From positions 2,232,001-2,296,000 of the forward strand of contig NZ_CP101988.1 in the NCBI RefSeq assembly GCF_024508335.1: a DNA stretch of 64,000 nucleotides, written 5' to 3'. A program made the position numbers and the translations under genes. The stretch is from Cellulomonas chengniuliangii (GTDB lineage Bacteria; Actinomycetota; Actinomycetes; Actinomycetales; Cellulomonadaceae). The notes beneath the pieces were generated by a model that was not told the DNA's origin, ran no database searches, and saw only the letters and a list, made by a program, of their open reading frames with translations. Shown here piece by piece: positions 50,399 to 58,092 of this stretch (positions are counted from its first letter, which is position 1; each line of letters begins with the position of its first letter).

Positions 50399-51166
50399 TC
50401 ATGCGGTGCGCCGGCGGGTGACGGCGCGCTCCGCGAGGGAGGTCGCCGTGAAGAAGAGCAGCCCGACCGCGATCGCGCCGAGCACGTAGGCCCAGGCCTG
50501 GGCGTAGTCCGAGCCCGCGGCGGCGGTGGTGATGAATGAGCCGATCCCCGAGCGCGGGCCGCCGAAGTACTCCGCGACCACGGCCGAGATGACGGCGAGC
50601 GAGGACGCGAGTCGTAGCCCGGTGAAGAGGAACGGCACAGCGGTGGGGATCGTCACCACACGAGCGGCCTGCCGGGGCGTGGCGGCCAGCGCGCGCAGCA
50701 GGTCCCGGTGCACGGGCAGCACCTGGCGCAGCCCGCGGAGGGTGTGGACGTACACCGGCACGAACGCCGCGAGCGCCGCGACGACCACCCGGGCGTGCTC
50801 CGACCCCGCGCCGTGCATGGAGTACAGCACCGGCGCGAGCGCCACGACGGGCACCACTGACAGGGCGGTGACGAGCGGCGCCGCGAGCGCGTCGACGAGC
50901 CGCAGCGCCGCGGCGAGCAGCGCGACGAGCATCGCCAGGACGCCACCGGCGAGCAGCCCGACCGCCGCGTTGCGACCGGTGACGACCGCGGCCGAGCCGA
51001 TCGGCCCACGAAAGGCGACGAGCTCCTCCGCGATGGCGGCCGGCCCTGGGAGCACGAACGGCGGGATCTGCGCGAGCACCACGGCGCCCTGCCAGGCGGC
51101 GACCAGGCCCACGAGCAGCACGAGCGGTGGCAGCACCTGCCGCAACGAGGCCGCCACGCGCGTCAT
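50399..51166 (-). CDS. ABC importer permease (SsuC/ThiX type), second
   Basis: A 255-residue BPD-type permease with six predicted helices. The EAA-like loop is ALAATPRQAARVVTIPTAVPFLFTGLRLASS. ATG 51164-51166 overlaps the ATPase stop (ATGA). It pairs with the permease at 51966-52988, so the importer has two different membrane subunits, whereas SsuC/ThiX systems usually use one. Confidence 0.88.
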   Translation of the reverse strand: MTRVAASLRQVLPPLVLLVGLVAAWQGAVVLAQIPPFVLPGPAAIAEELVAFRGPIGSAAVVTGRNAAVGLLAGGVLAMLVALLAAALRLVDALAAPLVTALSVVPVVALAPVLYSMHGAGSEHARVVVAALAAFVPVYVHTLRGLRQVLPVHRDLLRALAATPRQAARVVTIPTAVPFLFTGLRLASSLAVISAVVAEYFGGPRSGIGSFITTAAAGSDYAQAWAYVLGAIAVGLLFFTATSLAERAVTRRRTA

Positions 51167-51969
51167 CCGGCGCCCTCCGCCTGCGCGAGGCTGACGCCCT
51201 CGAGCAGCGCCGCGCGCACCGTGGCGATCTCGTCGAAGAACGTGGCGTCCGTGCGCAGCGCGTCCAGGTCCTCGAGGGAGCCGCTGCGGTCGAGCGTGAC
51301 GGGCGCCACCTCCCGGATGCGCCCAGGGCGCGGGGACATCACCACCACCCGGTCCGAGAGGAACACCGCCTCGGGGATCGAGTGCGTGACGAACACCACG
51401 GCGGCGCGGGTCTCGGCGCAGATCCGCAGCAGCTGGGTCTGCAGGCGCTCCCGGGTCATCTCGTCCAGCGCGCCGAAGGGCTCGTCCATGAGCAGCAGGC
51501 TGGGCTCCTCGGCGAGGGCCCGCGCGATCGCCACCCGCTGCTGCATGCCGCCCGAGAGCTGGTCCGGGAAGTGCTCGGCGAAGTCGGCGAGGCCGACCAG
51601 CGCGAGAAGGTGCTCTGCCCGCTCGCGGCGGCCCGCCCGGCCCATCCCGGCCAACGCGAGCGGCAGCTCGACGTTCGCGCGGACGGTGCGCCACGGCAGC
51701 AGCCCGGCCTGCTGGAAGGCGATCCCGTACTCGTGGGCGAGCCGCGCCTCCCGGGCGGGGCGGCCGAACACCTGCACACTCCCCGCGGTGGGGGCGTCGA
51801 GGTCGGCGATGAGGCGCAGCAGCGTGGACTTGCCGCAGCCCGAGGGTCCGATGAGGGACACGAACTGCCCTGCCGCGACGGTCAGCGAGACGTCGTCGAG
51901 CGCGACGACCCGCCCGGCGCCGCTGCCGAACACCCGCGAGACGCCGTCCACCTGCACGGCGGCGGTCAT
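51163..51969 (-). CDS. ABC importer ATPase (SsuB/TauB type)
   Basis: A 268-residue nitrate/sulfonate/pyrimidine-class ATPase. Walker A is GPSGCGKST, Q-loop FQQAGLLPWRTV, signature LSGGMQQRVAIARAL, Walker B LLLMDEPFGALDEMTR and switch His VTHSIPEA. The length is normal. It sits between the two permease genes with ATGA overlaps on both sides, so all three are co-translated. Confidence 0.92.
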   Translation of the reverse strand: MTAAVQVDGVSRVFGSGAGRVVALDDVSLTVAAGQFVSLIGPSGCGKSTLLRLIADLDAPTAGSVQVFGRPAREARLAHEYGIAFQQAGLLPWRTVRANVELPLALAGMGRAGRRERAEHLLALVGLADFAEHFPDQLSGGMQQRVAIARALAEEPSLLLMDEPFGALDEMTRERLQTQLLRICAETRAAVVFVTHSIPEAVFLSDRVVVMSPRPGRIREVAPVTLDRSGSLEDLDALRTDATFFDEIATVRAALLEGVSLAQAEGAG

Positions 51970-52988
51970 CGGGCGGCCTCCAGCCGGCGGAACCTGCGCA
52001 GCGAGGACCCGAGCGCCGCGACGAGGCCGGCGGCGAGCAGGCCGAGCGCCACCGCCCCGAAGATGGGCGCCCATGGCTTGGCGGGGTCGCTCGCGGAGAA
52101 CGCCGCGAACTCCACGATCATGCGGCCCAGACCGCCGGGGAGGCCGGTGGCGACCTCGGCCACGACGGCCCCGATCACGGCGCCCGCCGCGGCCAGGCGC
52201 AGCGCGGGCAGCAGGTACGGCACCGAGGCCGGCAGTCGCAGCCTCACCAGGGTGGACCACCACCCCGCGCCGTACGCCCGCATCAGCTCCGCGTGGATCG
52301 GGGTGGGCGACTGCAGTCCGCGCAGCATCCCGACTGCCACTGGGCAGAACGCCAGGTACGACGCGATGACCGCCACCGACATCCACGGCGCCCACTGCAC
52401 CGGGCCCACCTCGAGCCGGGACCCCCAGGAGCGCACCAGCGGCGCGAGGGCGATGAGCGGCACCGTCTGGGACAGGACGACGAGCGGGAGCACCGCCGCC
52501 TCGACCAGTCGCACGCGCTGCATGGCCAGCGCGAGCGCCATGCCCACCACCAGGCCGAGCAGCCAGCCCACCGACGCGACGCCGAGGCTCATCGCGCCGG
52601 CCCGCAGCACCGCGGACCACAGCGGCGGCGCGCCGGCGCCGCCCGAGACCGGCTCGAGCAGCCTGGCCGCCATGTCCCACGTGTGCGGCATCGCGAGGTC
52701 GGTGGTGCGGGGCAGCATCCGGGTCGCGCCCAGCAACCACCCGTCGGCCGGGCCGAGCACCTTGTACAGCTCCCAGGCCGCCGCCACGGCGGCCACCGAC
52801 GCCAGGCCGAGCAGCGGACCCGAGCGCACCGCGCGCGCCGTCCAGGCCGGCATGCGCCACGCCCTCCGCACACCCTCGGGCCCGGTCCTCACGCCGGTCG
52901 CCGCCACCCGCGGCGTGACATCCGCCGAGGTCGCGCCGGCCGGCGCGATCGGGGCCGAGGACGCCGCAGTCTCCGGCCGCGTGCTCAT
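51966..52988 (-). CDS. ABC importer permease (SsuC/ThiX type), first
   Basis: A 340-residue permease with an unusual 50-residue Ala/Pro/Arg-rich cytoplasmic N-terminus, then six helices. The EAA-like loop is LMRAYGAGWWSTLVRLRLPASVPYLLPALRLA. It overlaps the upstream oxidoreductase stop by ATGA, linking transport to the catabolic enzymes. It presumably forms a heterodimer with the permease at 50399-51166. Confidence 0.88.
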   Translation of the reverse strand: MSTRPETAASSAPIAPAGATSADVTPRVAATGVRTGPEGVRRAWRMPAWTARAVRSGPLLGLASVAAVAAAWELYKVLGPADGWLLGATRMLPRTTDLAMPHTWDMAARLLEPVSGGAGAPPLWSAVLRAGAMSLGVASVGWLLGLVVGMALALAMQRVRLVEAAVLPLVVLSQTVPLIALAPLVRSWGSRLEVGPVQWAPWMSVAVIASYLAFCPVAVGMLRGLQSPTPIHAELMRAYGAGWWSTLVRLRLPASVPYLLPALRLAAAGAVIGAVVAEVATGLPGGLGRMIVEFAAFSASDPAKPWAPIFGAVALGLLAAGLVAALGSSLRRFRRLEAAR

Positions 52989-54016
52989 GCGCTCGCCACC
53001 ACGGTCCGCGCGAGCGCCGGGATGACCCGCTCGCCGTACACCCGCATCGTCTCCTCCTTGTTGTCGTGCTGGAGGTACGCGGCGAACTGGGTGACGCCCA
53101 GCTCCCGCAGCTCTTCGAGCCGCGCGACGTGCTCGCGTGGGCTGCCCAGCAGGCAGAAGCGCTCGATGATCTCGTCGGGCACGAACGCGGCGTGCGAATT
53201 CCCGGCCCGCCCGTGCTCGTTGTAGTCGTAGCCCTCACGCCCGCGGATGTAGTCGGTGAGCGCCGCCGGAACTGACGAGCCCGCGCCGTACCGGGCGACG
53301 ATGTCGGCCACGTGGTTGCCGACCATGCCGCCGAACCAGCGGCACTGCTCGCGCATGTGCGCCCGCGCACCCGGAGAGTCGCCGTCGCCCACGTACGCCG
53401 GGGCGGCGACGCAGAACGACAGCGAGTCCGGGTCTCGTCCGACGGCCGCGGCGGCGTCGCGCACCGAGCCGATCATCCAGGCCGCGATGTCCGGGTCGGC
53501 GAGCTGCAGGATGAACCCGTCGCCCACCTCGCCGGCCAGGCGCAGCGCCTGCGGGCCGTAGGCGGCGACCCACATCTCGAGCGACGAGCCCTTGGACCAC
53601 GGGAAGCGCAGCGTGCGCCCGTTGACCTCGACGGCGCGGTCGTTCGCCAGCTCGCGGATCACGTGGATCGACTCGCGGAGCGTGGCGAGGTTCGAAGGGC
53701 GGCCGTTGAGGGTGCGGACGGCCGAGTCTCCCCGGCCGATCCCGCACACCGTCCGGTTGCCGTACATCTCGTTGAGGGTCGCGAACAGCGACGCGAGCAC
53801 GGTCCAGTCCCGGGTCGCGGGGTTCGTCACCATCGGGCCGACCGTCACCCGACGGGTCGCGGCGAGGATCGCCGAGTAGATGACGAACGGCTCCTCCCAG
53901 AGCAGATGCGAGTCGAACGTCCACACGTGGTCGAAGCCGTGGCTCTCCGCCTGGCGTGCCAGGTCGACCGCGCGCGCCGCGGGCGGGTTGGTCTGCAGGA
54001 CGACACCGAAGTCCAT
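52985..54016 (-). CDS. Luciferase-like F420/flavin-dependent oxidoreductase
   Basis: A 343-residue TIM-barrel enzyme of the bacterial-luciferase-like (LLM) superfamily, in the subgroup related to F420-dependent methylenetetrahydromethanopterin reductase. It begins MDFGVVLQTNPPAARAVDLARQAE; FDHVWTFDSHLLWEEPFV and GVTQFAAYL occur further along. F420 is the probable cofactor from family and context, but FMN is possible. The gene sits between dihydropyrimidinase and the importer in an ATGA-linked string. In a reductive pyrimidine route the first step, reduction of uracil or thymine, has no other candidate here, so this enzyme is the best candidate. That assignment is inference. Confidence 0.87.
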   Translation of the reverse strand: MDFGVVLQTNPPAARAVDLARQAESHGFDHVWTFDSHLLWEEPFVIYSAILAATRRVTVGPMVTNPATRDWTVLASLFATLNEMYGNRTVCGIGRGDSAVRTLNGRPSNLATLRESIHVIRELANDRAVEVNGRTLRFPWSKGSSLEMWVAAYGPQALRLAGEVGDGFILQLADPDIAAWMIGSVRDAAAAVGRDPDSLSFCVAAPAYVGDGDSPGARAHMREQCRWFGGMVGNHVADIVARYGAGSSVPAALTDYIRGREGYDYNEHGRAGNSHAAFVPDEIIERFCLLGSPREHVARLEELRELGVTQFAAYLQHDNKEETMRVYGERVIPALARTVVASA

Positions 54017-54045
54017 GGGCTCTCCTTGGGTCGGCGGGGCAGGGC

Positions 54046-55461
54046 TCAGACGAGGTACTGCGACAGGCCACGCTTGAGGTACCTGCCATGGCCGGGGCGC
54101 CCGTGGTACGCGCCGCCCTCGACGACCACCCGGCCGCGCGACATGACCAGGTCGATGGCGCCGTCCACCTCGAATCCCTCCCACGCGGAGTGGTCCATGC
54201 TCATGTGGTGCGTGGCGGCGGAGATCGTGGTGCGCCCCGCGGGGTCGTAGACCACGATGTCGGCGTCGGCGCCGGGCGCGATGACGCCCTTGGCCCCGTA
54301 GAGGCCGAACATCCGCGCCGGTGTGGTGGAAGTGAGCTCGACCCACCGCTCGAGCGTGATCTGGCCGGTGACCACCCCCTGGTACAGCAGGTCCATCCGG
54401 TGCTCCACCGACCCGATGCCGTTGGGGATCGCCCGGAAGTCGCCGAGCCCGAGGTCCTTCTGCCCGGTCATGCAGAACGGGCAGTGGTCGGTGGAGACCA
54501 TCTGCAGGTCGTTGGTCCGCAAGGCGCGCCACATGTGGTCCTGGTGCCCCTCGGCCCGCGAGCGCAAAGGCGTCGAGCAGACCCACTTGGCGCCCTCGAA
54601 CCCCGGCGCGCCGAGCTGCTCCTCCAACGAGAGGTACAGGTACTGCGGGCATGTCTCCCCGAACACGTTCTGCCCGGCGTCCCGCGCCGCGGCGAGCTGG
54701 GCCACCGCCTGCTTCGCGCTCACGTGCACCACGTAGAGCGGGGCCCGGGTGAGGTCGGCGAGCATGATCGCCCGGTGCGTGGCCTCCTCCTCGAGCTGCC
54801 ACGCGCGCGCCACGCCGTGGTAGTACGGCGCGGTCTTGCCAGCCTCGACGAGCTGCGCGGCCAGCACGTCGATCGCCGGGCCGTTCTCCGCGTGCATCAT
54901 GGTCAGGAGCCCGAGGTCGGCGGCCTTCTGCATGGCCCGCACGATCTGCGCGTCGTCGGAGTAGAAGACTCCCGGGTAGGCCATGAACAGCTTGTAGCTG
55001 GTGATGCCCTCGTCGACGAGCCCTTCCATGGCCTTGAGCGAGTCGTCGTCGACGCCGCCGATGATCTGGTGGAACGCGTAGTCGATGGCGCAGTTCCCGG
55101 CGGCCTTCGCGTGCCAGGCCGCCAGGCCGTCCTGCACCCGCTCACCGGCACGTTGCACGGCGAAGTCGATGATCGTCGTGGTGCCGCCCCACGCCGCCGC
55201 CCGGGTGCCCGTCTCGAACGTGTCCGAGGCTGCGGTCCCGCCGAACGGCAGCTCCATGTGGGTGTGCGCGTCCACGCCGCCGGGGATGACGTACTTGCCG
55301 GTCGCGTCGATCACCCGGTCGACGCGCGCCGGCAGGTCGACGCCGAGCACGGTCGAGCCGGGCGCCAGGACGGCGGCGACGCGCTCGCCGTCGACCAGCA
55401 CGTCCGCGGCGCCGCGGCCCGTCGCGCTGACCAGCGTGCCGCCGGTGATGAGGGTCGTCAT
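54046..55461 (-). CDS. Dihydropyrimidinase / D-hydantoinase
   Basis: A 471-residue cyclic amidohydrolase that opens dihydropyrimidines to N-carbamoyl-beta-amino acids. Zn ligands H66 and H68 are in GVDAHTHMELPFGG. The carboxylated bridging lysine is K157 in TSYKLFMAYP. Later His residues are in TMMHAEN and VVHVSA, and an Asp is in STDHCPF. All are intact and the length is typical of bacterial dihydropyrimidinases. It lies 29 bases from the LLM oxidoreductase and 25 from the nitrilase-family gene in one operon. Confidence 0.94.
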   Translation of the reverse strand: MTTLITGGTLVSATGRGAADVLVDGERVAAVLAPGSTVLGVDLPARVDRVIDATGKYVIPGGVDAHTHMELPFGGTAASDTFETGTRAAAWGGTTTIIDFAVQRAGERVQDGLAAWHAKAAGNCAIDYAFHQIIGGVDDDSLKAMEGLVDEGITSYKLFMAYPGVFYSDDAQIVRAMQKAADLGLLTMMHAENGPAIDVLAAQLVEAGKTAPYYHGVARAWQLEEEATHRAIMLADLTRAPLYVVHVSAKQAVAQLAAARDAGQNVFGETCPQYLYLSLEEQLGAPGFEGAKWVCSTPLRSRAEGHQDHMWRALRTNDLQMVSTDHCPFCMTGQKDLGLGDFRAIPNGIGSVEHRMDLLYQGVVTGQITLERWVELTSTTPARMFGLYGAKGVIAPGADADIVVYDPAGRTTISAATHHMSMDHSAWEGFEVDGAIDLVMSRGRVVVEGGAYHGRPGHGRYLKRGLSQYLV

Positions 55462-55486
55462 CGGGTGCTCCTCACGGGTCGGCAGG

Positions 55487-56335
55487 TCACGGCGCCACGA
55501 GGGAGCCGTAGGCGTCGGGCCGCCGGTCCCGGAAGAACTGCCACCGTTCGCGCACCTCGCGGATCTGGCCCAGGTCGAGGTCTCGCACGATCAGCTCGTC
55601 CTCGGTGGCGGAGCCGGACTCCCCCACGAGGCTCCCGTCGGGGCCCACCGCGTACGAGCTGCCGTAGAAGGCGACTGCCTCAGCCCCGTACTCGTTGTCC
55701 TCCAGGCCCACCCGGTTGTTCGCCACGACGAAGATCCCGTTGGCGACCGCTGCGGCGGGCTGCTCGATCTCCCAGAGCTTGTTGGAGATCCCGGGCGCGG
55801 TGGCGTTCGGGTTGAAGACGATCTCCGCGCCGGCCAGCGCGAGGGCGCGCCACCCCTCGGGGAAGTGCCGGTCGTAGCAGATGTTGACGCCGATCGTGCC
55901 GACCGCCGTCTCGAAGACCGGGTACCCCAGGTTGCCGGGCCGGAAGTAGAACTTCTCCCAGAACTTGGGCAGGTGCGGGATGTGGTGCTTGCGGTACTTG
56001 CCGAGGTAGGACCCGTCGGCGTCGATCACGGCGGCCGTGTTGTAGAGCACGCCGGGCTGCTCCTCCTCGTAGACCGGCAGCACCATGACGATCCCCAGCT
56101 CGGCTGCCAGGGCGGCGAACCGCTCCGTGGTCGGCCCGGGCACCGACTCCGCGTAGTCGTAGTACGCGGAGTCCTGCGTGATGCCGAAGTACGGCCCGGT
56201 GAACAACTCCTGGAAGGCGATGACCTGGGCGCCCTGGGACGCGGCCTCGCGCGTCCAGGCCTCGTGGAGCGCGATCATCGACTCCTTGTCACCGGTCCAG
56301 GAAGCCTGGGTGAAGGCGACTCGCACGACTGCCAT
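55487..56335 (-). CDS. Nitrilase-superfamily N-carbamoyl amidohydrolase (beta-ureidopropionase-like)
   Basis: A 282-residue carbon-nitrogen hydrolase. The catalytic triad is intact: E43 (FQELFTGPYFG), K116 (GKYRKHHIPH) and C153 (GVNICYDRHFPEGW). LWEIEQPAAAVANG and VVANNRVG are typical of beta-ureidopropionase or N-carbamoyl amino acid amidase. With the adjacent dihydropyrimidinase it would release beta-alanine (or beta-aminoisobutyrate), ammonia and CO2. ATG 56333-56335 is used; upstream frame residues fall in the promoter region. It is the first gene of the operon. Confidence 0.92.
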   Translation of the reverse strand: MAVVRVAFTQASWTGDKESMIALHEAWTREAASQGAQVIAFQELFTGPYFGITQDSAYYDYAESVPGPTTERFAALAAELGIVMVLPVYEEEQPGVLYNTAAVIDADGSYLGKYRKHHIPHLPKFWEKFYFRPGNLGYPVFETAVGTIGVNICYDRHFPEGWRALALAGAEIVFNPNATAPGISNKLWEIEQPAAAVANGIFVVANNRVGLEDNEYGAEAVAFYGSSYAVGPDGSLVGESGSATEDELIVRDLDLGQIREVRERWQFFRDRRPDAYGSLVAP

Positions 56336-56410
56336 GGGTCCTCCGTCTCGGCTGCCGGGGTCCAGCGACGCCCGCTGCGCCGCTCCCTGGCCGCTCCGCC
56401 TGAATGTGAC

Positions 56411-56425
56411 TGTCCGCCTTGGACA
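56411..56425. promoter_or_regulatory. Inverted repeat TGTCC-N5-GGACA in the divergent promoter region
   Basis: A perfect 5-5 inverted repeat inside the 211-base gap between the catabolic operon and the MocR gene. Nearby, GTTTC-N5-GTTTC forms a direct repeat (about 56437-56451). On the plus strand TAAACA at 56479-56484 could be the -10 of the regulator gene. These are plausible MocR operators; such regulators often bind direct repeats. Confidence 0.45.
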
Positions 56426-56546
56426 TTTCTGCGGCGTTTCCGCCGGTTTCACACATGCGTCGCTGGATCACGCGGAGGTAAACATCTCGGCGCCGGCCGT
56501 GCCGACCCCCGCGGCGCCGTGGGCGGCGCGGGCCGTCGGCCGCACG

Positions 56547-57944
56547 ATGGCCCGCATGGAGCTCGGAGCACTGGTCGCTGCGGTCGACGACCGCAGCCCT
56601 CGCGGCATCGCGGCGACCGTCTCCCGCCTGGCCCGGAACGGCGAGCTCCGACCGGGCGACCGGCTCCCCACCGTGCGCGCCACGGCGGCGGCGCTCGGCG
56701 TGAGCCCGGCGACCGTGGGCTCGGCCTGGCGGGCCCTGGCCGCCGTCGGCATGGTGGGCGCCCGGGGCCGGGCAGGGACCTTCCTGCTGCCCGGCCCCAC
56801 AGGGTGGCTCCCACCGCGCTACCGGGACATGGCCCGAGGCGCGGCCGCCGCGCTCGACCTCTCCACCGGCACGCCCGACCCCGCCCTGCTGCCCACCCTG
56901 GGCCCGGCGCTCGCGCGCGTCGGCGCGCGCACTCCCGCGGCGGTGACCGGCACCTACCTGTCCGCGCCGCTGGTCCCCGAGCTCGAGGCGGCCCTGCGCG
57001 CCTCGTGGCCGTTCCCTCCCGACCGGCTCACCGTGGTGGACGGGGCGGTCGACGCGATCGAGCGGACGCTCGGGCAGGTCGCGCGGTTCGGCGACCGGGT
57101 CGCGGTGGAGGACCCGGGGTTCCCGCCCCTGTTCGACCTGCTCGACCAGCTTGGCCTCGAGCGCGTCCCCGTCCCCCTCGACCGTCAGGGGATGCGCCCG
57201 GACGGGCTGGCCGCCGCGCTGGAGGCCGGCGCCAGCACCGTCGTCCTGCAGCCGCGCGCCCACAACCCGACGGGGGTCAGCCTGACCCCCACCCGGGCGC
57301 GCGATCTCGCCGCCGTGATCCGCCGGCACGACCGTCGCGCCGCCGCTGCCGCCGAGGCCGCCGGGACCGGTCGGCGCCCGCGCGAGGTCCACGTCATCGA
57401 GGACGACCACTCGGGCGAGATCGCGTCCTCGCGTGACGTCACCCTCGGCGCGCACCTGCCGCGCCAGGTGGTGCATGTGCGCTCGTACTCCAAATCGCAC
57501 GGCCCCGACCTGCGGATCGCCGCCGTGGGCGGCCCGGGGCCCGTGCTCGACGCGGTCGTCGCCCGGCGCATGCTGGGCCCCGGCTGGACCAGCCGGCTGC
57601 TCCAGCACGTCCTCGCCGACCTGCTGGTGGACGGGGCGGCCGTCGACGCCGTCGCCCACGCCCGCCGCGTCTACTACGCGCGCCAGCGCACGCTGTGCGA
57701 GGCCCTGGCCCGGCACGGGCTGGCGGTGCCCCCCGGCGACGGCATCAACCTGTGGCTGCCGGTGGCCGACGAGGCGACGGCGATGATCCGGCTCGAGGCG
57801 GCGGGCGTCCGGGTCGCCCGCGGAACGCCCTTCGTGGCCTCCGCAGCCGAGCCGGGACCCGGACATGTGCGGGTCACCGTCGCCTCACTCGCCGATGGCG
57901 TCGAGGAGGTCGCGCGGAGGCTGGCGCTGGCGGCGGCCGCCTGA
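56547..57944 (+). CDS. MocR/GabR-type regulator (GntR winged helix plus aminotransferase domain)
   Basis: A 465-residue PLP-dependent transcription regulator. The N-terminal GntR winged helix (residues 10-75) reads LPTVRATAAALGVSPATVGSAWRAL. A fold-type-I aminotransferase domain follows (about 105-465), with HNPTGVSLTP, an Asp in VIEDDHSGEI and the PLP lysine in VRSYSKSHGPDLRIA near residue 315. Such proteins sense amino acids or amines such as GABA, taurine or beta-alanine-like ligands. Divergent placement suggests control of the pyrimidine/beta-amino-acid cluster. Two in-frame ATGs (56547 and 56556) compete. No strong Shine-Dalgarno was seen. Confidence 0.9.
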   Translation: MARMELGALVAAVDDRSPRGIAATVSRLARNGELRPGDRLPTVRATAAALGVSPATVGSAWRALAAVGMVGARGRAGTFLLPGPTGWLPPRYRDMARGAAAALDLSTGTPDPALLPTLGPALARVGARTPAAVTGTYLSAPLVPELEAALRASWPFPPDRLTVVDGAVDAIERTLGQVARFGDRVAVEDPGFPPLFDLLDQLGLERVPVPLDRQGMRPDGLAAALEAGASTVVLQPRAHNPTGVSLTPTRARDLAAVIRRHDRRAAAAAEAAGTGRRPREVHVIEDDHSGEIASSRDVTLGAHLPRQVVHVRSYSKSHGPDLRIAAVGGPGPVLDAVVARRMLGPGWTSRLLQHVLADLLVDGAAVDAVAHARRVYYARQRTLCEALARHGLAVPPGDGINLWLPVADEATAMIRLEAAGVRVARGTPFVASAAEPGPGHVRVTVASLADGVEEVARRLALAAAA

Positions 57945-57954
57945 CGACGCGCAC

Positions 57955-58092
57955 TAGAGTGAGTCCCGGACCTCGGACGGGATTTCGTCCGGCGCGGTCG
58001 CCCTGACGTGGGCGGCGAGTCCAGCGGCGCGACGTGCGCCCTCCCCCGCCCGGCCGTGCGCGCCGGGGGCCACGTCACACCCGGAGCCGTCC
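57955..58092 (+). promoter_or_regulatory. Promoter and structured leader of the F420-0 importer operon
   Basis: TAGAGT at 57955-57960 is a candidate -10. The following leader of about 125 bases contains a small hairpin (57974-57991) and a larger nested one: GACGTG/CACGTC (58031-58036 with 58071-58076) enclosing CCCCCG/CGGGGG (58043-58048 with 58064-58069). The larger hairpin ends 7 bases before the GGAG Shine-Dalgarno. GACGTG also occurs at 58005-58010, which could pair alternatively with 58071-58076. It could be a regulatory RNA; no cobalamin-type box was found. Confidence 0.4.

Noticed and set aside
57945-58092. Cobalamin riboswitch before the BtuCDF-like importer
   Set aside because: No B12-box sequence or its flanking conserved motifs were found; the structure differs.
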